In this document: positions 1 through 8,954 of the stretch, one piece after another
How positions within the stretch are numbered: the first letter of the stretch is position 1
How the letters are laid out: every line of letters begins with the position of its first letter
From: Alphaproteobacteria bacterium
GTDB taxonomy: Bacteria > Pseudomonadota > Alphaproteobacteria > Caulobacterales > Aquidulcibacteraceae
Assembly (NCBI GenBank): GCA_018969015.1
Contig: JAGWZE010000010.1
Span: 34,813-98,812 of the forward strand
DNA: 64,000 nucleotides
Reading direction: 5' to 3'
Made by a program: the position numbers and the translations under genes
The notes under the pieces: model-generated
The model's input: only the letters and a program-made list of their open reading frames with translations
The model's database searches: none
Told to the model about the DNA's origin: nothing

Positions 1-1768
1 CGCTGGGCGTGTAGTTGAAGCCGAGACGCGGGGCGAAGTTGTTGCGGTCCCCGCGCCCGACGATCTCCGTGAGCGAGTCGTAATCCCAGCGCAGGCCGAG
101 CGTGAGGCTGAGATCGGCAGTGGCCTGCCATTGGTCTTCGATGAAGGCGCTCGTGAGCTCCTGCGGCGCGCCGAACGCGGACGGCTGTGTCTCGAAGCTC
201 GCGGAAAGGATCTGCGCCGTCGCGGGGAGATCGCGGGCCGACAAGGCGAGGCCCCGTCCCTGCAGCCCGGCGAGGTCCGCGGGCGTCAGGGCGACGTTGA
301 AATTGCCGTTCGGATTGCCGCCGCCGAACAGCTGGAAATCGGCATGCAGATGATCGAACCCCGCGCGGACGCGGTGGGCGCCGCGGTCGATGGTGAGCAC
401 GTGGCGGGTCTGCCAGGTGCGTTCGCGGTCGTCGAACACGAAGCCCGGATGGCCGATCACGGCGATGGGCGCGCTCAGATCGCCGGCGGCGAACAGGCTC
501 ACCTGCGGCCCGGCGCCCGCGCGCGGCTGCCCGTAGTCCCAGTCGAAGCGGCTGAATTGGAGGGCGCCGGCATAGTCGAAACCGTCGCCGCGATAGGTTG
601 CCGTGAGCGCGACGTTCAAGGACTGCCGATCCTGGATGCTGCCGGCGCTCGGAAACGTGACGCCGCCGGTCAACCCGCCGCCCTGCCGCTCGAGCTGGAC
701 ATCGCCATAGTTGACGCGCAGGGCCGTGCGCAGGCGCGGCGTCCAGACCTGATCGACACGCGCGGTGACGAGCGTTTGCGTATTGAGACCCTGCAGGCGC
801 GCGCGCACGCCGAGCGCCGGGGCGCTGAGGACGTTGTCCGTCGCGTCGCGGATGTACTCCACATTCAGGAAGAAGAACGTGCGATCCCGGACGATCGGGC
901 CGGACAGGGATACCCCGCCCTGGTCGCGCGTGAAGGTCTCCGATACGGGCGCGCCGAAAAGAGAGGTGAGATTAGAGTCCGGCTTCGCGGTGATGAAGTC
1001 CCGCAGGCGGGTCACGGCGTAGATTTCGCCATGCAGGTCGTTGCCGCCGGCGGGCGTCGTGACGTTGACGACGCCGTTGGCCGTGCGGCCGAACGCGGCG
1101 GAGTACGAGCCGGACAGCACCGTCACGTCCTGCACGGCGCCGACCGGGATCGGGAAGCGCTGGCCGCCGAGGAAATTCTCGGTGTTGTCCAGGCCGTCGA
1201 TCAGATAGCTCGTGAACAGCGCGTTGGCGCCATTGATGGCGACGGCCGGCGCTTCCGGAAAGAAGCCGGTGGACTGCGTGACGCCCGGCAGCCGGAACAG
1301 CAGACGCTCGAGGCTGCGCGCCTCGACGGGCACCTTGCTGATCGCCTCGGCGTCGAGCGTCGCGGAGACCTCGGCGTTGGCCGTGTTGAGCCCGGCGATG
1401 GTGCGGCGCCCGGTGACGACGATCTCGCCGGTCCCAGCGGCGGAGAGACGGAGCGTGACGTTCGATTGAAAATCCGTCCGCAGGCGGATCGGATCGGACT
1501 CGAAGGCGGCGGTGGCGCCGGTCTCGGGCGTGCGCAGGAGCCATGCGCCGGCGGTGTCGAGCCCGCCGAACCGGACGCGGCCCGACGCATCGCTGCGCGC
1601 TTCGCGCGTCGCGCCCGTGCCGGTGTTCTCGGCGCGGACGACCACGCCCGCCGCCGGCCGGCCGTCGGGCCCTAGAAGTCGCGCCTGGATCGCGCTCTCG
1701 GCGAAGGCCGCGCCGGGCGCGATGGCGGCCAGGGCGAAACAGGCCGAGGCGAGACGAAGATGGCGCAT
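1..1768 (-). CDS. TonB-dependent receptor, Oar-like, C-terminus outside the window
   Basis: An open frame of 589 codons runs from an ATG at 1768 to the window edge without a stop, so the C-terminal barrel is missing. Residues 1-23 are a signal peptide ending in AFA. A carboxypeptidase-regulatory-like beta-sandwich follows (about 25-95), then EIVVTGRR, the linker typical before a TonB plug, then plug motifs such as LPGV, INGANALF and YLIDGLDN. Barrel strands with alternating aromatic residues follow. The start has AAAGGG upstream. It is an outer-membrane active transporter powered by TonB/ExbBD. It lies 89 nt downstream of the YnjBCD-type importer on the same strand, so the two may handle the same ligand (inference). 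Substrate unknown. Confidence 0.93.
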   Translation of the reverse strand, partial: MRHLRLASACFALAAIAPGAAFAESAIQARLLGPDGRPAAGVVVRAENTGTGATREARSDASGRVRFGGLDTAGAWLLRTPETGATAAFESDPIRLRTDFQSNVTLRLSAAGTGEIVVTGRRTIAGLNTANAEVSATLDAEAISKVPVEARSLERLLFRLPGVTQSTGFFPEAPAVAINGANALFTSYLIDGLDNTENFLGGQRFPIPVGAVQDVTVLSGSYSAAFGRTANGVVNVTTPAGGNDLHGEIYAVTRLRDFITAKPDSNLTSLFGAPVSETFTRDQGGVSLSGPIVRDRTFFFLNVEYIRDATDNVLSAPALGVRARLQGLNTQTLVTARVDQVWTPRLRTALRVNYGDVQLERQGGGLTGGVTFPSAGSIQDRQSLNVALTATYRGDGFDYAGALQFSRFDWDYGQPRAGAGPQVSLFAAGDLSAPIAVIGHPGFVFDDRERTWQTRHVLTIDRGAHRVRAGFDHLHADFQLFGGGNPNGNFNVALTPADLAGLQGRGLALSARDLPATAQILSASFETQPSAFGAPQELTSAFIEDQWQATADLSLTLGLRWDYDSLTEIVGRGDRNNFAPRLGFNYTPS

Positions 1769-1857
1769 GCGTGCCCTTTCTGGAGCGCGGCCCGGAGCTT
1801 ACGCTCCCGGCCGGGCCGCCGTTACACACCGCCGAAGACCGCGGCGCAAACCCTCTC

Positions 1858-2493
1858 TCAGGGGAAGGGAAGGATCGCGCCGGGCGCGTCGGCGGGGTCG
1901 TGCGTGACGAGAAGCGTCGGGATCGACCGTTCGGCGATCTGCGCGAACGTGAACGCCCGCGTCCGCGCCCTTAGCTCGGGATCGAGCTTGGAGAACGGCT
2001 CGTCGAGGAGCAGCGCCTTGGGCTCGGCCAAGAGCGCGCGCATCAGCGCGACGCGGGCCTTCTGGCCGCCGGACAGCGTGGCGGGGTCGCGTCGTTCGAA
2101 GCCGGACAGTTCGGCGAGATCGAGCGCCCGGCGGACCCGCGCCTGGCGTTCCACCCGCGAAAGGCCCGCCGGCGTGGCGAAGGCCAGGTTCTCGCCAACG
2201 GACATGTGCGCGAAGAGGAGATCGTCCTGGTACAGAACGCCCACGCGCCGCGCCTCGATGGGCAGGTGATCGATGCGGCGGCCGTCGAGCGATACGACGC
2301 CTTCGGCGACGAAGGTCTCCGGAAGGGCGCCCGCGACATAGGCAAGCAGGCTCGACTTGCCGACGCCGCTCGGCCCCATGAGCGTGAGCGTTTCGCCCGG
2401 TGCGATCGCGCAGGAGAAGCCGTCGAGCAGGCGGAGCCCATCGACGGCGATCTTCACGTTGGAGAGCATCAGGCCCGTTGCGGCGGTCGTCAT
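1858..2493 (-). CDS. ynjD: ABC transporter ATP-binding protein, YnjD-like
   Basis: A 211-residue ATPase of an ABC importer in the YnjD/ThiQ size class. Visible motifs in order: Walker A GPSGVGKSS (about 40-48), Q-loop YQD (88-90), signature LSGGQKARVAL (140-150), Walker B LLLDEP (161-166), H-loop THD (197-199). The start is the ATG at 2493, which overlaps the permease stop codon by 4 nt (ATGA); a longer frame upstream lacks any family similarity and runs over the permease. It energises import through the neighbouring permease. Assigned to YnjD rather than ThiQ because the partner genes look like YnjB and YnjC; the ligand is not established for this family. Confidence 0.9.
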   Translation of the reverse strand: MTTAATGLMLSNVKIAVDGLRLLDGFSCAIAPGETLTLMGPSGVGKSSLLAYVAGALPETFVAEGVVSLDGRRIDHLPIEARRVGVLYQDDLLFAHMSVGENLAFATPAGLSRVERQARVRRALDLAELSGFERRDPATLSGGQKARVALMRALLAEPKALLLDEPFSKLDPELRARTRAFTFAQIAERSIPTLLVTHDPADAPGAILPFP

Positions 2494-4184
2494 GCGGCGA
2501 GCCCCCGTCTGCGCCGCGCGGCCCAGGCGCCGAGGCCGAGCGCGAGCCTCAGCGCCGCGAACGGCAGCGCCGCGAGCGTGATCGCGACGACGCCCAGGAG
2601 CCGCCTGTCCCCGCCGGCGGAAAGGGCGATCGTCTCGGTGGCGAGCGTGGTGACGCGCCCTGCCCCCGCGATGATCGTCGGCAGATAGAGGGTGACGCTG
2701 ACGGTCAGGCCGATGGCCGTCGCCGTGAGGAGCGGACGCAACAGCAGCGGCAACTTGACCTGCAGGAGCGTGACGAGCCGCGACTTGCCAAGCGACCGGG
2801 CGCTGCGCGCGAGACGCGGATCGAGCGCGTGGAACGGGTCGCGCAGCGCGAGATACACGTAGGGCCCGACGAACAGAAGATGCGTGCACACCACCGCGGC
2901 GATGGCGCCATCCCATCGCAGCGCGCTCCACATCACCTGCACGCCGAACAGGAACCCGGCTTGCGGCAACAGGAGCGGCGTGAGCACGACCGCATCGATG
3001 GCGGCGTCCGGTCGTGGCGGACGCGCCTCGAGCGCCGCGATCGCAAGCGCCAGTGCGACCGCCGTGCTCAATGCCGCGACGAGCAGCGTGTCGCCCGCAA
3101 GCCGGAGGATCGTGGGCCACGCGGCGCCCCACTGCGCCAGCGTCCACCCGCGCGGCAGCGCCTCGGGCCACGGCCACGCCGCCGCGACGGACCACAGCGC
3201 CAGCACGATCAGCGCGCCCGTGCTCACAGCGAGCGAGAGCCCGACGATGCCGCCGGCGCCGGCGCCGACCGCACGATCGAGCGCGCCGCCGCCACGATCG
3301 CCATCGAGCAGGCGCACGCGCGCGAATGCGGCGATCCCGCGTTCGCCCAGGCGCCAGGCCAGGATCGCCAGCAGCGTCGCGGCGAGCAGAACGAGAGCGC
3401 CCGCCGCCGCACGCTGCTGCAGGAGCGGATCAAAATCTGTGAACCAGCGCAGCAGCAGCGGCGCGAGTGGCGGCGGGGAGGATGGCCCGAGCACGAGCGC
3501 GAGATCGACGGAGCCAAGGCTCGAGGCGATCACCGCATAGACCGGCAACCGCACGCGGCGATAGGCCTGCGGCGCCACCGCCATCAGCCAGCCCCGCAGC
3601 GGCCGATAGCCGAGGCTGCGCGCCGTGCGCAGCAAGGACTCGGCCGGAAATTGTCCGAGCGCGGCCGTGATCATCAGGATCAGGAACAACGTCTCTTTGA
3701 GCGCGAGCGCCGCGAGCAGTGACACGGCCCACGGATCGCCGACGAGGAGGAAATCCGGCGGCTCGCGCCATCCCGTCAGCTCCGGCGACACCGCGCGCGC
3801 GATGAAGCCGCTGGGCGCGACCAGGAACGCGAGCCCGACGGCGAAGCTGGCGTGAGGCAGCGCAAGACCGGCCGCGAGCGCCGGGCGCACGCGCGCAAAC
3901 CACCGCGTCGGCGCGGCAAGCGCGCAGAAGCCGAACGCGGCGGCGACCGCGAGGAGCGAGGCGCCGAGCCCGGACATGACGCTCAGCGCGAGCGCACGGC
4001 CGAAGCTCGGATCCGTGAGCAGGCCGGCGAGCACGTCGAACGTCGGCCGCGTCGCGCCAAGGCCGGGATGCACGCCGAAGGCCGGGGCGACCACGCCCGC
4101 GAGACCGGCCGCCAGCGGCAGGCCGATCACGGCCGGCAACGCAAGGCCCGCCAGCGTCCAGGACGTCGGGCGCGGCGGCGTCAC
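2490..4184 (-). CDS. ynjC: ABC transporter permease, YnjC-like, double-domain
   Basis: A 564-residue inner-membrane protein with about twelve hydrophobic segments. It looks like two fused binding-protein-dependent permease domains, as in YnjC and ThiP. A cytoplasmic EAA-like loop is visible in each half: around PAESLLRTARSLGY and around LARSARSLGKSR. The start is GTG at 4184, overlapping the stop of the substrate-binding gene by 4 nt (GTGA), and the 3' end overlaps ynjD by 4 nt. All three importer genes are therefore translationally coupled in the order binding protein, permease, ATPase. Confidence 0.9.
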   Translation of the reverse strand: MTPPRPTSWTLAGLALPAVIGLPLAAGLAGVVAPAFGVHPGLGATRPTFDVLAGLLTDPSFGRALALSVMSGLGASLLAVAAAFGFCALAAPTRWFARVRPALAAGLALPHASFAVGLAFLVAPSGFIARAVSPELTGWREPPDFLLVGDPWAVSLLAALALKETLFLILMITAALGQFPAESLLRTARSLGYRPLRGWLMAVAPQAYRRVRLPVYAVIASSLGSVDLALVLGPSSPPPLAPLLLRWFTDFDPLLQQRAAAGALVLLAATLLAILAWRLGERGIAAFARVRLLDGDRGGGALDRAVGAGAGGIVGLSLAVSTGALIVLALWSVAAAWPWPEALPRGWTLAQWGAAWPTILRLAGDTLLVAALSTAVALALAIAALEARPPRPDAAIDAVVLTPLLLPQAGFLFGVQVMWSALRWDGAIAAVVCTHLLFVGPYVYLALRDPFHALDPRLARSARSLGKSRLVTLLQVKLPLLLRPLLTATAIGLTVSVTLYLPTIIAGAGRVTTLATETIALSAGGDRRLLGVVAITLAALPFAALRLALGLGAWAARRRRGLAA

Positions 4185-5443
4185 GCGGCGTAGCGCGCGC
4201 GCCAGGCCTGCCCGAGCGCGATGTGCCAGGTGGGATGCGGTTCGGGCAGCGTGCGCGCGAGATCACCCGCCGAGGGCAAAGCGGCGTTGGCGGCCAGCGT
4301 GTCGAACGCGGCGCGCTCCGCCGGCGCGAGGCTGTCCAGCGCCAGGACGGTCGGATCGCCCCAGATCGCGGGATCGGCCTTGCGCGCCTGCGCGCGCGGC
4401 GACAGCAGCACGTTCGCCACCACCATCGCCGCCGCCTTGGCCGTGGCGTTGAACGGGATGGCGACGAAATGCGTGTTGGCGATCGTGCCGCCTTCGAACG
4501 TGAAGGCGCGCGTGGTCGTCGGAAGCCGGCCCGCCGCCACGGCCGTCGCGGCTTCGGCGGGATTGAAGGCGAACGCGAGATCGACCTCGGTGTCCTCGAG
4601 CAGCCGCATCAGGCCCGGATAATCCGGCGGAAAGGCGCGCCCGCTGCGCCACAGGTGCGGATGCAGCGCATCGAGATAGGCCCAGAGCGGCGCGGTCTGC
4701 GCGGCGAACCGCGCGGGCTCGACCGGCGCCGCCAACACCGCGCGATCCGCGATGAGTTCGCTCAGCACCTGCTTCAGGAAACTGACGCCGACGAAATCCC
4801 CAGGCGCGGGATAGGTGAAACGTCCACGTCGCGTCTTCGCCCAATCCAGCAAAGCCGGCACGGAGCGCGGCGGCGCCGGAAGACGGGCGGCGTCGTGGAA
4901 AAAGGTGATCTGCGCCATGCCCCACGGGCTTTCGTACCCGTCCGTGGGCAGCGTGAAATCGCGGACCGTCGATGGTTTGCCGATGCGGTCGACGAAGCGG
5001 AAATTGGGCAGCCGCTCCGCGAAGGGGCCGTAGAGCAGGTTCTGCGCGCGCGCGGCGGCGAAGTTCTCGCCATTGATCCACAGAAGATCGATGGCGCCGC
5101 CGTCGCTGCGGCCCGCGGTCTTGTCGGCGCGCAGCCGCGTAACGCCCGAGCTTGGATCGTCCGTCTTCAGATGTTCGAGGCGGATGCCATGCGCGGCGGA
5201 GACTTCCTGCCCGACCCATTCGATGAACGCGTTGATCTTCTGGTCGCCGGCCCACGCGCTCCAGCGCACCGTCTGGCCGCGGGCCGCGCGTTCGACGCCG
5301 GGCCAGTCGAGCGGCGGCGCATCGGCGGCGGGAGAGGCAGGGCGACAGGCCGCCAGGACGCCGGCCGCTGCGCCGGCGGGGGCAGCCGCGAGCAGCGTGC
5401 GTCGCGTGAGGGGGGCCATGGGGAAAGGCGCGGGGCGCGTCAT
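4181..5443 (-). CDS. ynjB: ABC transporter substrate-binding protein, YnjB-like lipoprotein
   Basis: A periplasmic binding protein of about 420 residues. The N-terminus has twin arginines and a hydrophobic stretch ending in a cysteine (TRRTLLAAAPAG ... LAAC), which suggests Tat export and/or lipid attachment. The body contains IDLLWINGENF, a stretch I associate with the YnjB family. Two Met starts are plausible, 5443 and 5419; the second places the RR nearer the N-terminus. A further upstream start at 5479 is less likely. It heads the ynjBCD-like operon. Thiamine has been suggested for relatives, but neither a thiamine biosynthesis gene nor a TPP riboswitch is visible here, so the ligand stays open. 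Confidence 0.88.
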   Translation of the reverse strand: MTRPAPFPMAPLTRRTLLAAAPAGAAAGVLAACRPASPAADAPPLDWPGVERAARGQTVRWSAWAGDQKINAFIEWVGQEVSAAHGIRLEHLKTDDPSSGVTRLRADKTAGRSDGGAIDLLWINGENFAAARAQNLLYGPFAERLPNFRFVDRIGKPSTVRDFTLPTDGYESPWGMAQITFFHDAARLPAPPRSVPALLDWAKTRRGRFTYPAPGDFVGVSFLKQVLSELIADRAVLAAPVEPARFAAQTAPLWAYLDALHPHLWRSGRAFPPDYPGLMRLLEDTEVDLAFAFNPAEAATAVAAGRLPTTTRAFTFEGGTIANTHFVAIPFNATAKAAAMVVANVLLSPRAQARKADPAIWGDPTVLALDSLAPAERAAFDTLAANAALPSAGDLARTLPEPHPTWHIALGQAWRARYAA

Positions 5444-5526
5444 CGCTCGTCGGATAGCGCACCGGGCGCGGGGCGCCAAACGCGCCGGCGCACGCCCCCG
5501 CCCCGACGGGGGCGCCTTCGCAGCGT

Positions 5527-5568
5527 GTGACCTCGGTCACGGCGGGGCGGCAGGGGGCGGCGTAGGCT
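5527..5568 (+). promoter_or_regulatory. CRP/FNR-like class II promoter of micro-gene copy 1
   Basis: The perfect palindrome GTGACCTCGGTCAC (5527-5540, preceded by T) fits a TGTGA-N6-TCACA type site. Exactly 22 nt later comes TAGGCT (5563-5568), a TANNNT -10 element. The palindrome centre is then at -41.5 from the inferred transcription start, the class II activator position, and there is no -35 box. A hairpin with stem CGGGGC/GCCCCG occupies 5583-5597 in the leader. The same arrangement recurs three more times in the window. Confidence 0.75.
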
Positions 5569-5614
5569 CCTTTCATCGAGACCGGGGCTGCGCCCCGCAC
5601 CACGGGAGACCACC

Positions 5615-5707
5615 ATGATCCGCTTTGCTTCCCTCGCTGTCGCTCTGGCCGTGTTCGCGGGCGTGATCGCGCCGTTCGTGACCGTCGCGGCGCAGATCGT
5701 GGCGTGA
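5615..5707 (+). CDS. 30-residue membrane-segment micro-protein, copy 1
   Basis: ATG at 5615 preceded by GGGAGACC. The product begins MIRFAS, has a hydrophobic core with alternating Ala/Val and Phe, one Pro at residue 20, and ends AAQIVA before TGA. Three paralogues occur at 27859, 44178 (minus) and 62463 (minus), all exactly 30 codons with the same first and last residues. Synonymous differences between copies, for example in the codons of AAQIVA, argue that the peptide itself is under selection. It could be a single-pass membrane peptide, a signal-peptide-like secreted peptide, or a leader peptide controlling the downstream GST, which starts 64 nt later. Function unknown. Confidence 0.75.
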   Translation: MIRFASLAVALAVFAGVIAPFVTVAAQIVA

Positions 5708-5748
5708 TCCGCGCCCGCCTTGCCTCGCGCCGCGACCGGGGCGAGGCT

Positions 5749-5770
5749 GTCACCTGATCTGCGAGGTGAC
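5749..5770 (+). promoter_or_regulatory. Inverted repeat covering the GST ribosome-binding site
   Basis: GTCACCT (5749-5755) and AGGTGAC (5764-5770) can form a 7-bp stem with an 8-nt loop. The right arm contains the purine-rich SD of the GST gene, whose ATG is at 5772. It may gate translation downstream of the micro-ORF, or be a DNA operator. An additional stem GCCTCG/CGAGGC lies at 5721-5746. Confidence 0.45.
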
Positions 5771-5771
5771 C

Positions 5772-6386
5772 ATGCTGCTCTACTCCGCCCCGATGCCGGC
5801 GCCGAACCCGAGACGGGTCCGTATCTTCCTCGCCGAGAAGGGCGTGACCGTGCCGATCCGCGATCTCTCCCTGCGGGACGGCGACCACAAGAAGCCCGAG
5901 TTCGTCGCGATCAATCCCATGGGCCAGGCGCCGACCCTGCTGCTCGATGACGGGCGCGCGCTGACCGAAAGCGTCTCGATCTGCCGCTATTTCGAATCCC
6001 TGCACCCGGAGCCGCCGCTGTTCGGCGTCGATGCGTACAACGCCGCCGAGATCGACGTCTGGCTGCGCCGCGTGGAGTTTCGCCTGCAGCGCGCGTTGGG
6101 CCTCGTGTGGCAGCACACGCACCCGTTCACGGCTCATCTCGTCAAGCCGCAGTACAAGGAGTTCGGCGAGACGCAGCGCAAGGCCGCCCTCGCCTACATG
6201 CGCGAACTCGACACCGCGCTGGCGGACCGCGAGTGGCTGGACGGGCGCGCGTACACGATTGCGGACATCGTGCTTTTGAGCTGCATCGACTTCGGACTCT
6301 TCATCGGCGTGACCCCGCCGGAGGATCTGCGCGCGCTCGGCGCATGGCATCAACGTGCGACGACGCGCCCAAGCTCGAAGGCCTAG
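5772..6386 (+). CDS. Glutathione S-transferase family protein
   Basis: A 204-residue cytosolic GST. The N-terminal thioredoxin-like domain (about 1-80) contains PNPRRVRIFLAEKG, the cis-Pro region NPMGQAPTLLL, and the glutathione gamma-glutamyl-binding region LTESVSICRYFE. The C-terminal helical domain ends rather abruptly (ALGAWHQRATTRPSSKA) compared with relatives of about 200-230 residues. The ATG at 5772 is preferred over a GTG at 5766 because the SD (GAGGTG) lies just upstream. It is the gene directly downstream of micro-gene copy 1. Likely conjugates or isomerises electrophiles; substrate unknown. Confidence 0.9.
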   Translation: MLLYSAPMPAPNPRRVRIFLAEKGVTVPIRDLSLRDGDHKKPEFVAINPMGQAPTLLLDDGRALTESVSICRYFESLHPEPPLFGVDAYNAAEIDVWLRRVEFRLQRALGLVWQHTHPFTAHLVKPQYKEFGETQRKAALAYMRELDTALADREWLDGRAYTIADIVLLSCIDFGLFIGVTPPEDLRALGAWHQRATTRPSSKA

Positions 6387-6430
6387 GCGCGCCGCCGGCT
6401 TTCCGTACGCCGTCGATAATCCGTGCGCTT

Positions 6431-6472
6431 TCCCTCCTCACCCCTCCCCGCTGGGGAGGGGTTAGGGGCTGG
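6431..6472. repeat. CCCCTCCCCGCTGGGGAGGGG palindromic intergenic repeat
   Basis: A GC-rich palindrome built on CCCTCCCCGCTGGGGAGGG between the convergent ends of the GST and dabA genes. Related copies lie at 21958-22094. Its position suggests a bidirectional terminator. Confidence 0.7.
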
Positions 6473-6518
6473 CCATGGCCCTCGCAGCTGTTGCGAAAGG
6501 TCGCCCCGCGCCGCGCCT

Positions 6519-8915
6519 TTATGCGACGCGCTGGGCCGCAGCGGTCTTCGTCGGCGTTTCCGCGACCCAGGCGAGATCGCCCGCGTAGCGCCACACCATC
6601 TGGCCCTGGTCGTCCAGCGCGAAGAGGTGCAGCCAGCGATTGTCGAACAGCGCGCGCACGCCGGGGTGGCGCTCGAGGATCGCGCTCATCGCCTCGCGCG
6701 GCGCCTCCACGCACACCGACAGGCGCAGCGGATCGTGCATCAGCTTCTCGCCGTCATGCACCGACTGCCACGGCAGGCCGACGCGCAGGAGGCCGCCATT
6801 GCCTTCGACGACGCCGATGCCGCCGACGACGTTGTGCAGCGTCTTGTCGCCGCCGCCGAACAGGTCGGGCGACACCGTCGAGCCGTAATACTGCAGGCTG
6901 ATCCAGCTCGCGACGACGACCGGCGCCGTCAGGATCAGCTCGAGCACCTTGAACTCGGTGTCGGCGCGCCAATCATAGTTGTGCAGGAAGGCGCGGCCCT
7001 CGAGGCTGCGGCCCGCCGTGCGCGACCGCGGGGCCGCGATGAAGGCTTTGCAGCCCGCGAGCGCCCATTCGGGACGAACCTGCGCCCAGTCGCGGCTGCG
7101 CTGCAGAACCGCATCGCCGGACTTCGCGCCCGGAAGACGCTGCGACCGCTCGCCCCGCGCGCGCGACCCCGCCGTCTCCAGCCACGCCTTGACCTGCGTC
7201 ATGTCGGCGGCGTGCGTCGCCGGGACCGGCGTGTCGGTGTAGACCGTGACCGTGTCGCTCGTGGTGTCGTGCAGCGCCGCGACGAAGAGCGTGTCCTCCG
7301 GCACCGTAATGCCGCGCTCGATCAGCCCCGCGCGAATGCTCGGCAGGTTGAGCAGGCCGGCGAGCAGGCGGGCGTTCACCTCGCCCGAGTAGCCGCCGCA
7401 GGCGCCGCAAGCGAGCGCGCTGGCGTGCGGGTTGTTCACCACCTGCGCGCCGTGGCCCGCGAGCAGAACCACCCGCGCGAAGTTCGACGTCAGCGACATC
7501 GCGCGCAGGATCGTCTCGGCCGCGTTGAGCAGCGTCGCCTGGTCGAGCGCGGGCACGAGTTGCGGCGCGGGCTCGTTCGGCGCGTCCTTGCCGGCGAGGC
7601 CGAGCGCGTCCTTGATCAGCTTGCCCAGATAGAGCGGGCCCGCAGATTCGACGAACGCGAAGGACGATACCGCCGCGAGCTTGAAGCGGCCCCAGGCGCG
7701 CTTGCCGCGCGCGTCCACCCGCGCCTTGTGGTCGGCGTCCTTGTGGTCATGGCCGCCCGAGCAGGAGTGCACGCCGGGGTTCAAGAGCACCGGCAGACGC
7801 AGCTCTTCGACGTCCGAAGCGAAGGACCGGTGCGACGCGCCGAGACCGAAGAAGCCGGCAAAGCCGAGCGTTTCGATCCGCGGATCGACCGATTCCAGCG
7901 CGCGGCGGAACACTTCCGAACGCACGTCGATGCAGAGCGCGGCCTGCAGAGTCGGCCGGGCGGCGGGCGTCTTGGGCGCCGGCAGGGCGAACGCCGCGGC
8001 GAGACCGCGCTGCGTGGCGCGCTCGGCGGCTTCCTGAAGGGCGGCGTCGATCAGAAGATCCTTGTCCGGATCGAGCGGCGCGGCGTGCTGCGTGCGCGCC
8101 TGCTCCCACCCTTCCGCGATCGCGCTTTCGTGCTGCTCGTACAGCGCGACCTCGAACGCGAGGCGGATCGCCAGCATCTCGAGCGCGGTGCTGTCTTTTC
8201 CGCCGCCGAGCTCGGCCATCCAGAGCTTGTAGCGGCCCGCCTGCGCCCAGCCGCCCATGCTCAGCAGCAACTGGTGGAAGTAGGTCGGCATCATCTGCGG
8301 CGCGAGGCCGAGGCGCTCGGCGGCGCGCGCGATCATCACGTCGGCGTCGTCGGGCGCATCGGCGACGAACGCCGCAAAGCCCTTGAGGCCCAGAATTTCC
8401 GGCGTGAGGTCGTGCTGGGCTCCGGCGCTCCAGCTGCGCCAGGCGCCCTTCGCGCGCGGCGCGGCCCACAGCGCCTGGCCGGCGTCGAAGAAGCCGGCCG
8501 CCCACGCGCCGATCCGTTCGGCCACGATGCCCGTCCAGTCAATGCCGGCCGCCTTCGCCGCGAGATCCGCGACCGTGGGCGCAGCCGAGCGCGTCGGCTG
8601 GGTCTTGTTGAGCGCGGACTTCATCAGTTCGATGTCGAGGCCCGCGAGGGCGGCTGCGGCGGCAAGATCGGCGTCGGTGATCTCACCGGCCTCGATTTTC
8701 GCCTTGAACCAGCTGCGCGGCATCGTCACCGGCGCGCCGGCGACACGGGCGAGACGCGCGCCCGTTTGCGCGAGGCTTTCGCCCGTCTGCCCCAGATAGG
8801 GGTTGACGGCGACGGTCGCGGCCAGCGGCCACACCGGCGGGATGGCGCGCACGGCGCCGTCCGCGGCGGCGAGTGCGGTCTGCAGTTTCGAGGGAAGCGG
8901 CGTGATGGCGGTCAT
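6519..8915 (-). CDS. dabA: Inorganic carbon transporter subunit DabA (DUF2309/UPF0753)
   Basis: A 798-residue zinc protein of the DAB system, which pairs with a membrane partner to capture CO2 as bicarbonate in the cytoplasm. Predicted zinc ligands are C328 and D330 (in [10 protein letters not shown]), H488 (LLAGHGA) and C503 (LACGACGG). The C-x-D spacing and the 15-residue H-to-C spacing match what is known of DabA, whose active site resembles beta-carbonic anhydrase. Also visible are GFAGFFG and CSGGHDHK. It follows dabB with a 39-nt gap. The neighbourhood has no RuBisCO or carboxysome gene, so the likely role is bicarbonate supply for anaplerotic carboxylation (inference). Confidence 0.94.
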   Translation of the reverse strand: MTAITPLPSKLQTALAAADGAVRAIPPVWPLAATVAVNPYLGQTGESLAQTGARLARVAGAPVTMPRSWFKAKIEAGEITDADLAAAAALAGLDIELMKSALNKTQPTRSAAPTVADLAAKAAGIDWTGIVAERIGAWAAGFFDAGQALWAAPRAKGAWRSWSAGAQHDLTPEILGLKGFAAFVADAPDDADVMIARAAERLGLAPQMMPTYFHQLLLSMGGWAQAGRYKLWMAELGGGKDSTALEMLAIRLAFEVALYEQHESAIAEGWEQARTQHAAPLDPDKDLLIDAALQEAAERATQRGLAAAFALPAPKTPAARPTLQAALCIDVRSEVFRRALESVDPRIETLGFAGFFGLGASHRSFASDVEELRLPVLLNPGVHSCSGGHDHKDADHKARVDARGKRAWGRFKLAAVSSFAFVESAGPLYLGKLIKDALGLAGKDAPNEPAPQLVPALDQATLLNAAETILRAMSLTSNFARVVLLAGHGAQVVNNPHASALACGACGGYSGEVNARLLAGLLNLPSIRAGLIERGITVPEDTLFVAALHDTTSDTVTVYTDTPVPATHAADMTQVKAWLETAGSRARGERSQRLPGAKSGDAVLQRSRDWAQVRPEWALAGCKAFIAAPRSRTAGRSLEGRAFLHNYDWRADTEFKVLELILTAPVVVASWISLQYYGSTVSPDLFGGGDKTLHNVVGGIGVVEGNGGLLRVGLPWQSVHDGEKLMHDPLRLSVCVEAPREAMSAILERHPGVRALFDNRWLHLFALDDQGQMVWRYAGDLAWVAETPTKTAAAQRVA

Positions 8916-8954
8916 CGGAGTGATCCTTTCGGAAATCGGGGAAGGGTCGGCGGC

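Noticed and set aside
5527..5540. Resemblance of GGTCAC palindromes to nuclear-receptor half-sites or to an FNR box
   Set aside because: The first is irrelevant in bacteria. The FNR box TTGAT-N4-ATCAA does not match; the CRP-type GTGA-N6-TCAC form with -41.5 placement fits better.
4181..5614. TPP riboswitch upstream of the ynjB-like gene
   Set aside because: No CUGAGA or ACCUGA-type thi-box elements are visible in the leader.
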